DNA of 64,000 bases from Rhizobium sp. BT04. GTDB lineage: Bacteria > Pseudomonadota > Alphaproteobacteria > Rhizobiales > Rhizobiaceae. This document shows, piece by piece, positions 17,883 through 26,161 of this stretch. The notes under the pieces are model-generated. The model saw only the letters and a list, made by a program, of their open reading frames with translations, ran no database searches and was not told the origin of the DNA. The first letter of the stretch is position 1, and each line of letters starts with the position of its first letter. The stretch spans positions 1,736,001-1,800,000 of the forward strand of contig NZ_CP125652.1 in the NCBI RefSeq assembly GCF_030053135.1, read 5' to 3'. The translations under genes and the position numbers were made by a program.

Positions 17883-18054
17883 TGTCGGCATCCCGTTGAA
17901 TTCAGCCCGGAGATAAGGATCGGCAGAAGCGAACGCAAATACAAACTCTGGAACGAAATGTTCGAGAATCTTGATAGCTGCGTGCGGTTTCGGACAGGCG
18001 GTGAACGCCTTCAGCGTATGACGGTAAAGGAGTCTTTGCGCCGTGGACACGGCG

Positions 18055-18108
18055 CTGCTGGATTCCTGTGACAGGCACAGGAATCCAGCAGTCGCGCGTC
18101 CGCGCGAC
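18055..18108. repeat. Short palindromic element (family A core, copy 3)
   Basis: A 16-bp perfect stem, CTGCTGGATTCCTGTG (18055-18070) and CACAGGAATCCAGCAG (18076-18091), has a 5-base loop. A second hairpin GTCGCGCG/CGCGCGAC ends at 18108. The GGATTCCTGTGAC core is shared with the 146-bp elements. Confidence 0.65.
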
Positions 18109-18116
18109 GAAAGACT

Positions 18117-18212
18117 AATCTCCTCACATAGCCGACCAGCGAGATCACGCGTCACGCCGGTATAGAGCGTACCGTTGCGTGCAGATGCGAGGATGCAAAC
18201 ATAGCCCTTCAT
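18117..18212 (-). pseudogene. Truncated GIY-YIG endonuclease-family gene
   Basis: From ATG 18212 the frame reads [20 protein letters not shown] then [12 protein letters not shown]. This is the N-terminal third of the small GIY-YIG proteins common in rhizobia, with YV-x-IL in place of GIY and TLYTGVT as the YIG-like part. Similarity stops where the palindromic repeat at 18055-18108 begins, and the rest of the domain is absent. No stop occurs until the downstream oxidoreductase, but the intervening residues do not resemble either family. It looks like a gene broken by repeat insertion or deletion. Confidence 0.6.
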
Positions 18213-18354
18213 GCCAGCAGATTGACACAGGATAGCTTGGAAAGCACAGGGCAAAATCCTGCGCGCCCGGACCACAATTCGAATCTAAATTCAACGACTT
18301 CGATGCATCGGCGGAATCATCTTCCAATCGGCCTCACACAGCACTTGAAGCGTC

Positions 18355-18384
18355 GGGACGGTGCGGCTTGACCCGCGCCGTCCC
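18355..18384 (-). terminator. Stem-loop terminator of the ECF/AHSA1 operon
   Basis: GGGACGGTGCGG (18355-18366) pairs with CCGCGCCGTCCC (18373-18384) over 12 bp with one wobble. It lies 6 bases beyond the AHSA1 stop on the reverse strand. No T-run is evident. Confidence 0.55.
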
Positions 18385-18390
18385 CGTCGC

Positions 18391-18858
18391 TCACATCGTC
18401 GCCAGCAGTTCCGCCAGCTGGTCCGCCGCCTTGCCCCATCCCTCGTGGAAGCCCATTTTTTCGTGCGCTTCCTTATCTTCAGCGCGCCAGTGCAGGGCCT
18501 TGGCGGTGTATTTGGTCCTGCCGTTGCCGAGTTCTTCGAGCAGGATGATGCCCGTGAAGAAAGGTTTTTCCGACGCCACCCAGGCGCTGGTATAGGCATC
18601 GGTGAAGACGATCTTTTCGTTCTCGATGATTTCGAGATAGACGCCGCGGTTCGGATACTGATTACCCTCGGGATCCTGCATGACGATGACGTTGGAACCG
18701 CCGGGGCGGACGTCGAGCGTCGCTTCCGCCACGCCCCAGGGGCGCGGCACGAACCACTGCTTCAGCAGGTCGGGATCGGTCCATGCCCGGTAGATCTTCT
18801 CCCGCGGGGCATCGAATTCGCGAACAAGGACGAGTTCATGCTGCGTGCTGGCGGTCAT
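18391..18858 (-). CDS. SRPBCC/AHSA1-domain protein
   Basis: A 155-residue START-like (Aha1-type) protein. Typical features are LVREFDAPREKIYRAWTDP near the N terminus, then KQWFVPRPWGV and the C-terminal helix FHEGWGKAADQLAELL. These small cytosolic proteins bind hydrophobic ligands, and the ligand is unknown. ATG 18858 is chosen for its GGAGAG ribosome-binding site and family start. An in-frame extension upstream to 18930 is unlikely. It sits 89 bases downstream of the ECF sigma factor, and AHSA1 genes often accompany DGPF/ECF units, so it is a plausible operon member. Confidence 0.85.
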   Translation of the reverse strand: MTASTQHELVLVREFDAPREKIYRAWTDPDLLKQWFVPRPWGVAEATLDVRPGGSNVIVMQDPEGNQYPNRGVYLEIIENEKIVFTDAYTSAWVASEKPFFTGIILLEELGNGRTKYTAKALHWRAEDKEAHEKMGFHEGWGKAADQLAELLATM

Positions 18859-18947
18859 TTCAACATCTCTCCGTTTGAATGAAACCTGTTTCGTATCAGG
18901 TTGTCGCAAGGACGCGTCGACGTTCGACATTCCGACAGCACGCCGAA

Positions 18948-20207
18948 TTATTTTGCCATCGGCCGCGCGGCATCTTCCTGCATCTTGTCGATCTGGTGAC
19001 GGATATGGGCGGCCTCCGCCGCCGACTGGGCAAGCGCGATGGCGCGATCGAAGGCTTCTCGCGCCTGGCCGTTGCGGCCGAGCTGCTTTAAGAGATTGCC
19101 GCGCAGGCCATGATAATAGAAATAGCCGTCGAGCTTCTCGCCAAGCGGATCGACGAGATCGAGCGCTTCCTGCGGCCCCTGCAATTTGGAAATCACCACT
19201 GCCCGGTTGAGCGTGACGACGGGGGATGGCTGGATACGTTCCAGCGCGCGATAGAGCAGATCGATCTCGACCCAGTCGGTATCTTCAGCCCGTTTAGCCC
19301 GGGAATGAATCGCGGCAATCGCCGCCTGAAGCTGGAAGGGCCCGGGCCGGCGGTGACGCAGCGCTTTGTCGAGCAGCGCCAGCGCCTCGTTGATGAAAGG
19401 CTGGTTCCAGAGCGAACGGTCCTGATCCTCGAGCAGCACGATTTCATCCTCGGCGCTGAAGCGCGCCGGCCGGCGCGAAATCTGCAGAAGCATCAGCGCA
19501 AGCAGCCCCATCAGCTCCGGTTCGGACGGAAACATATGCAGCATCAGCCGAGCCAGCCGGATTGCCTCGTCGCTGAAGGCCGCCGCCTCATGCCTGGGAT
19601 CGGCCTGACTGTAGCCCTCGTTGAAGATGAGATAGATCATCGTACTGACGATCGAAAGCCGTTCGGCCCTCTCCTCGGGGCTCGGCGTTTCGAAAGGCAC
19701 GCCCGCCTTGGCCACACGCGCCTTGGCCCGGGTGATGCGCTGCTCCATGGCGCTTTCGGACACCAGGAAGGCACGGGCGATCTGCGGCACCGAAAGGCCG
19801 GAGACGATGCGCAGCGCCAGCGCGATCTGCTGGGTCGCCGGCAGGTCCGGGTGACAGCAGATGAAGAGAAGCCGCAGGATGTCGTCGCGATAATGGGAAT
19901 CGTCCAGCCGCTCGGCGATATCGCTTTCGGCATCCTCTGTATCGGAGATTACGTCTTCATCCGGCAGGGCCTGGAGCTTCGACCGCTTGCGCACGGCATC
20001 GATGCCGCTGTTGCGCCCGACGAAGATGAGCCAGGCTGTGGGATCGCGCGGCGGCCCCTTTTCCGGCCATGTCCGGATCGCCCTCAGGCATGCCTCCTGG
20101 AACGCCTCTTCCGCCGTATCGAGATTGCGGAAATAGCGCAGCAGCGCGCCGAGCGCCTTCGGGCGGGCCGAGGCAAGCGCGAGGTCGATCCAGGCAATGT
20201 CTGTCAT
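18948..20207 (-). CDS. ECF-type RNA polymerase sigma factor with C-terminal TPR-like extension (ECF42-like)
   Basis: A 419-residue protein. The sigma-2 region includes ALLRYFRNLDTAEEAFQEAC and the sigma-4 HTH contains GLSVPQIARAFLVSESAMEQRI. A long C-terminal extension (about residues 180-419, from FNEGYSQADPRHEAAAFSDE) has TPR-like helices. This architecture with a DGPF-domain gene directly upstream is the hallmark of the ECF42 group, which lacks a classical anti-sigma factor. It overlaps the DGPF gene by 4 bases (ATGA). It may activate its own operon, since no other target is visible. Confidence 0.9.
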   Translation of the reverse strand: MTDIAWIDLALASARPKALGALLRYFRNLDTAEEAFQEACLRAIRTWPEKGPPRDPTAWLIFVGRNSGIDAVRKRSKLQALPDEDVISDTEDAESDIAERLDDSHYRDDILRLLFICCHPDLPATQQIALALRIVSGLSVPQIARAFLVSESAMEQRITRAKARVAKAGVPFETPSPEERAERLSIVSTMIYLIFNEGYSQADPRHEAAAFSDEAIRLARLMLHMFPSEPELMGLLALMLLQISRRPARFSAEDEIVLLEDQDRSLWNQPFINEALALLDKALRHRRPGPFQLQAAIAAIHSRAKRAEDTDWVEIDLLYRALERIQPSPVVTLNRAVVISKLQGPQEALDLVDPLGEKLDGYFYYHGLRGNLLKQLGRNGQAREAFDRAIALAQSAAEAAHIRHQIDKMQEDAARPMAK

Positions 20208-20578
20208 GATGAAGCATCTCCGGGCCTGAAGACGTAGAAAGGCCGAATTTCGTAAGAGGTGGAGCCGGGATTGACGGAGGAAAGCTGCTTCGAGAAGGCC
20301 ACCGCCTCATCGAGCGTGTCGAAATCAACCACATAGAAGCCGAGAAGTGCCTCTTTCGTTTCCGCGAAGGGACCGTCGATGACGAGGGCCTCGTCCTTGC
20401 CCTTGCGCACCGTGGTCGCCGCCGTCGTCGGCATCAGCCGGCCGACGGGGCCGAGCTTGCCGGCTTGGGCAAGCGGTTCCTGCACGGCATAAAGCTTCTC
20501 CATGACGGCAGCCTCCTCCTCCTTGGTCCAGGCGAAGACGGTTTCCTCATGGGCGTAACAAAGGATTGCGTAAAGCAT
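20204..20578 (-). CDS. YCII-related DGPF-domain protein, partner of the ECF sigma factor
   Basis: A 124-residue ferredoxin-fold protein starting MLYAILCYAHEETVFAWT. The diagnostic motif VIDGPFAETKE is near residue 68 and LGFYVVDFDTLDEAVAF follows. DGPF proteins are conserved companions of ECF42 sigma factors. Their biochemical role is not firmly known and they have been suggested to influence the sigma factor's signalling. It is the first gene of the three-gene unit with the sigma factor and AHSA1 protein. Confidence 0.88.
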   Translation of the reverse strand: MLYAILCYAHEETVFAWTKEEEAAVMEKLYAVQEPLAQAGKLGPVGRLMPTTAATTVRKGKDEALVIDGPFAETKEALLGFYVVDFDTLDEAVAFSKQLSSVNPGSTSYEIRPFYVFRPGDASS

Positions 20579-20929
20579 CGATCACTCCTCTTTCCGAATG
20601 ACGAAGGAGTACCGCCTCGACCGACAGCGTGCATCAAAAAATTATTGATCGGAAAGTGACTGAACTCGATGGGAGCGCCGCAGCTGGCCATGCTAGCGGG
20701 CGCCAACTCGGCGGCGAGAACGTGATCTCCTGGAGCACGGCAACGCCGTGGTTGAAACAGAAGTAACGAGAACAGACGGGCGACCCTCACCGCCTTGCTT
20801 TCAGCCGAATTAGCCGGGGTTGCGGGTTAGGCTACAAAATTGCCCTCATGACGTCCGCCGAATGGCGCAAGTACAATGCCCATCAATGCCGTACACCTAG
20901 CTCAAATGCCGACGATGCCACGAAAAGCG
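20579..20929. other. Intergenic region, nothing recognised
   Basis: This 351-base gap lies upstream of the DGPF gene and downstream of the S66 peptidase gene. I see no gene-like frame, strong hairpin or repeat. It must contain the promoter of the reverse-strand DGPF-sigma unit. Confidence 0.5.
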
Positions 20930-21865
20930 TTACTGTAATGCAGACTGAGAAACCATAAGCCGCCTATTCCTCGCATCAAGTATCGCCATCGCGCCGATCG
21001 GCACGCTAAGCGGCCAGTCGCCGTGACCGAGCGGCAATCCACCAAGGATGGGCACTTCAAACCTTCCAAGATGATCGCGCAGGAGGTCGACAAGAACCGG
21101 ATAGCGGGCATCGTCGAAACCGGTAAACTGTCCGATCGCGAAGCCGGCAACCCCATCAAGATGTCCCGCCTTGCGGAGCATGGTCAGTTCACGGTCTACC
21201 TGCCCGATGCCGATGCTGACGGCCTCGATCAACAGGATAGCACCTGCCAGATTCGGCAGCGACCAGCCAGCGCAGGTCGCGATCATGCTGAGATTGCCGC
21301 CGATCAGTCGCCCCCTTGCCAGGCCATCCGTCGTTGTCGCAATTGTCGGTTCGCTCTCGCGGGCATCGAGCACGTAATCCGCCCCGCTCGTCAGCAAACG
21401 AAACAGGCAATCGCCACCGCTATTAGTGTCAGATGGCCAAGTCGCATCGTCCATCAAGGCTCCGTGGACGCCGACCAGCCGGCATTCCTTCCAAAGCACC
21501 AGATGCAGGGCGGTGATATCACTGAAACCTACGAGTGGTTTTGGATCCCTCCGTACTGCCTCGAAATCAAGTTGCTCCGAAATGCGAAAGGAGCCCTTGC
21601 CGCCGCGCGTCGCAAAAATCGCGCGCACCTCGGGGTCTCTCAGCGCTTCGTTGAGATCGGCCAGCCGGTCCTCGTCTCTACCGGCGAGATAGCCGAATTT
21701 GTCGAAGGCATGCGATCCAAAATCGACATGGAAGCCCCAGCTTTCCAGCACCTTCGCCCGCGCCAGGACTGCTTCCTTCTCCGGCGTACTGGCGGGTGAA
21801 ACGAAGCGTATTTTGTCGCCCGCCTTAAGCCGCGGCGGCACCAGTATCGGCGGTTCGGTCAGCAT
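20930..21865 (-). CDS. Peptidase S66 family LD-carboxypeptidase
   Basis: A 311-residue serine carboxypeptidase of the LdcA/MccF family. The N-terminal motif is DKIRFVSPASTPEKE. The nucleophile is in LVGFSDITALH (Ser of GFSD), with a catalytic Glu in ILLIEAVSIG and His in GLPLGHGDWPLSVPIG, in the expected Ser-Glu-His order. LdcA trims the terminal D-Ala of murein tetrapeptides in the cytosol, while MccF relatives cleave microcin-C-type compounds. Sequence alone does not separate these. It starts 10 bases after the glpK stop on the same strand, so it is probably cotranscribed. Confidence 0.87.
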   Translation of the reverse strand: MLTEPPILVPPRLKAGDKIRFVSPASTPEKEAVLARAKVLESWGFHVDFGSHAFDKFGYLAGRDEDRLADLNEALRDPEVRAIFATRGGKGSFRISEQLDFEAVRRDPKPLVGFSDITALHLVLWKECRLVGVHGALMDDATWPSDTNSGGDCLFRLLTSGADYVLDARESEPTIATTTDGLARGRLIGGNLSMIATCAGWSLPNLAGAILLIEAVSIGIGQVDRELTMLRKAGHLDGVAGFAIGQFTGFDDARYPVLVDLLRDHLGRFEVPILGGLPLGHGDWPLSVPIGAMAILDARNRRLMVSQSALQ

Positions 21866-21875
21866 GGAAGATCCC

Positions 21876-23369
<1,494 letters not shown>

Positions 23370-23383
23370 GAAAACCCTCCCGC

Positions 23384-23484
23384 TAGAGCAATTCCAGCAA
23401 AAGTGCGCAGCGGTTTGCGTCCGGAATTGCGTGAAACAAAGAGATAGAGCATTTCCGTGATTCGGAGAAAAACCGAAATGCTCC
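23384..23484. repeat. RIME-like mosaic element in the glpK-bdhA divergent region
   Basis: It begins TAGAGCAATTCCAGC, continues GTGCGCAGCGGTTTG..CCGGAATTGCGTGAAAC, and ends with the palindrome GAGCATTTCCG..CGGAAATGCTC type (here AGAGCATTTCCGTGATTCGG / CCGAAATGCTC). Copies are at 10298 and 30542. Confidence 0.7.
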
Positions 23485-23624
23485 ATGTCGATTGTCGTGA
23501 CAAATCAATAGGACACGGATGCAAGCGAGAAAAGCGAATAAAGCGGAATTGCCAGCCCGCGGGCTTTAGGCATAACCTCGCCCCTAACGTTGCAACGCAG
23601 CATCGCGATCTCGGGAGAAACAGC

Positions 23625-24401
23625 ATGAGCAGAACAGTCGTCGTCACCGGCTCCACCAGCGGCATCGGCCTTGCGATCGCCACGGCCTTCGCCGAAACCG
23701 GCGACAACGTCGTCATCAACGGTTTCGGAAATGCCGATGAAATCAAGGCGATCGTCGCGCGGCTTGAATCAGTGTCCAAAGGCCGGGCGCTCTATCATCC
23801 CGCCGATATGACGAAGCCCGCCGAGATCGCCGACCTGATCGAAACGGCTGCCGAGACCTTCGGCAGCGTCGACGTCCTGGTCAACAATGCTGGCATCCAG
23901 CATGTTGAGAAGATCGAGGATTTCCCGATCGAGAAATGGGACCAGATCATCGCCATCAATCTGTCGAGCTCTTTCCACACCATGCGCGCCGCCATTCCGC
24001 TGATGAAGGCGAAGAAGCATGGCCGCATCATCAACATCGCCTCGGCCCACGGGCTCGTCGCCTCCCCGTTCAAATCCGCCTATGTCGCGGCAAAACATGG
24101 TATATTGGGCCTGACGAAGACGGCAGCCCTTGAGCTTGCCGAGTTCGGCGTGACGGTGAATGCCATCTGCCCCGGCTATGTGCTGACGCCGCTGGTCGAG
24201 AAGCAGATCCCGGATACCGCCAAGGCGCGCGGCATGACCGAGGAACAGGTGAAGAGTGAGGTCATCCTCAAGGCGCAGCCGACCCGTGAATTCGTCAAGG
24301 CCGAGGAGATCGGCGCACTGTCGCTTTACCTCGCCAGCGACGCCGCCCGCCAAGTGACCGGAACCCACATCTCGATTGACGGTGGCTGGACGGCGGCTTA
24401 A
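23625..24401 (+). CDS. bdhA: 3-hydroxybutyrate dehydrogenase
   Basis: A 258-residue short-chain dehydrogenase that oxidises D-3-hydroxybutyrate to acetoacetate in polyhydroxybutyrate turnover. The NAD site TGSTSGIG, the NNAGIQHVEKIEDFP region typical of BdhA, the catalytic Ser in NIASAHGL, the YVAAKHG Tyr-Lys pair and the terminus GTHISIDGGWTA are all present. ATG 23625 follows a GGGAGAAA ribosome-binding site. xdhA starts only 28 bases downstream. In S. meliloti, as I recall, bdhA is reported as the first gene of a bdhA-xdhA2-xdhB2 operon, and the order here agrees. Confidence 0.95.
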   Translation: MSRTVVVTGSTSGIGLAIATAFAETGDNVVINGFGNADEIKAIVARLESVSKGRALYHPADMTKPAEIADLIETAAETFGSVDVLVNNAGIQHVEKIEDFPIEKWDQIIAINLSSSFHTMRAAIPLMKAKKHGRIINIASAHGLVASPFKSAYVAAKHGILGLTKTAALELAEFGVTVNAICPGYVLTPLVEKQIPDTAKARGMTEEQVKSEVILKAQPTREFVKAEEIGALSLYLASDAARQVTGTHISIDGGWTAA

Positions 24402-24429
24402 CCATTTGGAAAAAACAACCGGGACTATC

Positions 24430-25896
24430 ATGAACGACAGCATCCGCTTCATCCTTAATGGCGAAGACATCGCGCTCACCGATGTCGGGCCGACCGAGAC
24501 GCTTCTCGATTTTCTGCGGTTGAAGCGACGGCTGACGGGCACCAAAGAAGGATGCGCGGAAGGCGATTGCGGCGCCTGCACCGTGCTCGTCGGCAGGCTG
24601 GCCGATGGCAAGCTCGCCTACGAATCCGTCAATGCCTGTATCCGTTTCATGGGCTCGCTGCACGCCACCCATGTGGTGACCGTCGAGCACCTGGCAGGCC
24701 GCGACGGCGCGCTGCATCCGGTGCAGCAGGCACTTGTGGATTGCCATGGCTCGCAATGCGGCTTCTGCACGCCCGGCTTCGTCATGTCGCTCTACGGCCT
24801 TTGGCTGACGAAGGAAAAGCCAAACCGTCAGGAAATCGAAAAGGCGCTGCAAGGCAATCTCTGTCGCTGCACGGGCTACGAGCCGATCGTCAAGGCGGCC
24901 GAGCAGGTGAGCCAGATGCGGCCGAGCGCGCTCTTCGACCCGCTGGAGCGGACGCGTTCGGAAATCATCGCGCGGCTCTGGGCCATGCAGGCGAGCGGCA
25001 CGATCAGGATTGCGAGCGGCGAAGACCGGCTGATCGTGCCGGCTTCGCTCCAGGCGCTCGCCGAAATCCTCGCGCAGGAGCCCGGCGCCATTGTGGTCGC
25101 CGGCTCGACCGATGTCGGCCTCTGGGTGACAAAGCAGATGCGCAAGCTGAGCCCGGTCGTCTTCATCAATCACTTGAGCGAACTGCAATCGGTCACGGAA
25201 GGCGATGACGGCGTTACCCTCGGCGCCGGTGTCAGCTACACCAGAGCCTTCGAGGCGCTTTCCAGGAAAATCCCGGCGCTCGGGCGGCTGATCGATCGCA
25301 TCGGCGGCGAACAGGTGCGCAACATGGGCACGATCGGCGGTAATATCGCCAACGGCTCGCCGATCGGCGACAGTCCGCCGCCGCTGATCGCGCTCGGCGC
25401 GACGCTGACGCTGCGGTCCCTGCAAGGCCAGCGCAGAATGCCGCTCGAGGATTTCTTCATCGCCTATGGCCAACAAGACCGGAAACCCGGCGAATTCGTC
25501 GAAAGCGTCTTCGTGCCCTATCCCAAGGCAACCAGCCACTTTGCCGCCTACAAGATCACCAAGCGCCGCGACGAGGACATCACCGCCGTGCTCGGCGCCT
25601 TCCTGCTGACGCTCGACGACGCCGAGGTGATCACCGAGATCCGCATCGCCTTCGGCGGCATGGCGGCAACACCGAAACGCGCCCGCACGGTGGAGGCCGA
25701 ACTGATCGGCAAACCCTGGACGGAAGCGACGATCGAGGCCGCCCGCCCCGCCTTCGACGCCGACTACCAGCCGCTCACCGACTGGCGCGCTACGGCCGAA
25801 TACCGGCAACTGACGGCAAAGAACCTGTTGACGCGGTTCTATCTAGAGACCGTCGGCGCGCCGGCCGAACTGAAGCGGTTCGAGGAGGTGGCGTGA
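24430..25896 (+). CDS. xdhA: Xanthine dehydrogenase small subunit (2Fe-2S/FAD)
   Basis: A 488-residue subunit. The plant-type 2Fe-2S cluster ligands are in GCAEGDCGACTVLVG and a downstream Cys in VNACIRF. The second cluster is in CGFCTPGFVMSLYGL and LCRCTGYEP. The FAD domain carries VVAGSTDVGLWVT and GTIGGNIANGSPIGDSPP. It passes electrons from the molybdenum subunit XdhB to NAD while hypoxanthine and xanthine are oxidised to urate. ATG 24430 is the family start. A 265-base gap containing a repeat separates it from xdhB, which is unusual for these normally adjacent subunits. Confidence 0.96.
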   Translation: MNDSIRFILNGEDIALTDVGPTETLLDFLRLKRRLTGTKEGCAEGDCGACTVLVGRLADGKLAYESVNACIRFMGSLHATHVVTVEHLAGRDGALHPVQQALVDCHGSQCGFCTPGFVMSLYGLWLTKEKPNRQEIEKALQGNLCRCTGYEPIVKAAEQVSQMRPSALFDPLERTRSEIIARLWAMQASGTIRIASGEDRLIVPASLQALAEILAQEPGAIVVAGSTDVGLWVTKQMRKLSPVVFINHLSELQSVTEGDDGVTLGAGVSYTRAFEALSRKIPALGRLIDRIGGEQVRNMGTIGGNIANGSPIGDSPPPLIALGATLTLRSLQGQRRMPLEDFFIAYGQQDRKPGEFVESVFVPYPKATSHFAAYKITKRRDEDITAVLGAFLLTLDDAEVITEIRIAFGGMAATPKRARTVEAELIGKPWTEATIEAARPAFDADYQPLTDWRATAEYRQLTAKNLLTRFYLETVGAPAELKRFEEVA

Positions 25897-25971
25897 TGGA
25901 AAAATCGATCTTCAGCCTGATCTCCAAGACCTGGTCGCAGGCTTCGATGGGAACGGTCGCGGTCGCCTCCC

Positions 25972-26114
25972 CTCCCTCATTCCTGTGCTTGTCACAGGAA
26001 TCCAGAGCGCCCAAGTCCTTGGGCGCGGGAGACCTTACTTTGCCGTCATATGAGTCATTCCCCGCGCCGACGCGCGGTGGCTGGATTCCTGTGACGAGCA
26101 CAGGAATGAGGGAG
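25972..26114. repeat. Palindromic intergenic element (family A, copy 2) between xdhA and xdhB
   Basis: The terminal inverted repeats are CTCCCTCATTCCTGTGCTTG.. and GATTCCTGTGACGAGCACAGG.. to GAGGGAG. The internal hairpin GCGCCCAAG-TCC-TTGGGCGC is as in copy 1 (15816-15961). The two copies are close to identical at the ends and differ mainly in the middle. Confidence 0.75.
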
Positions 26115-26161
26115 TATGAGGCAACGACACTCCCCTTCGTCATACTCGAAGGACACCGCTA

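Noticed and set aside
17883..18275. N-terminal extension of the flavin oxidoreductase to 18275
   Set aside because: The extension is a GIY-YIG fragment plus a repeat, and the oxidoreductase family starts at about 17882.
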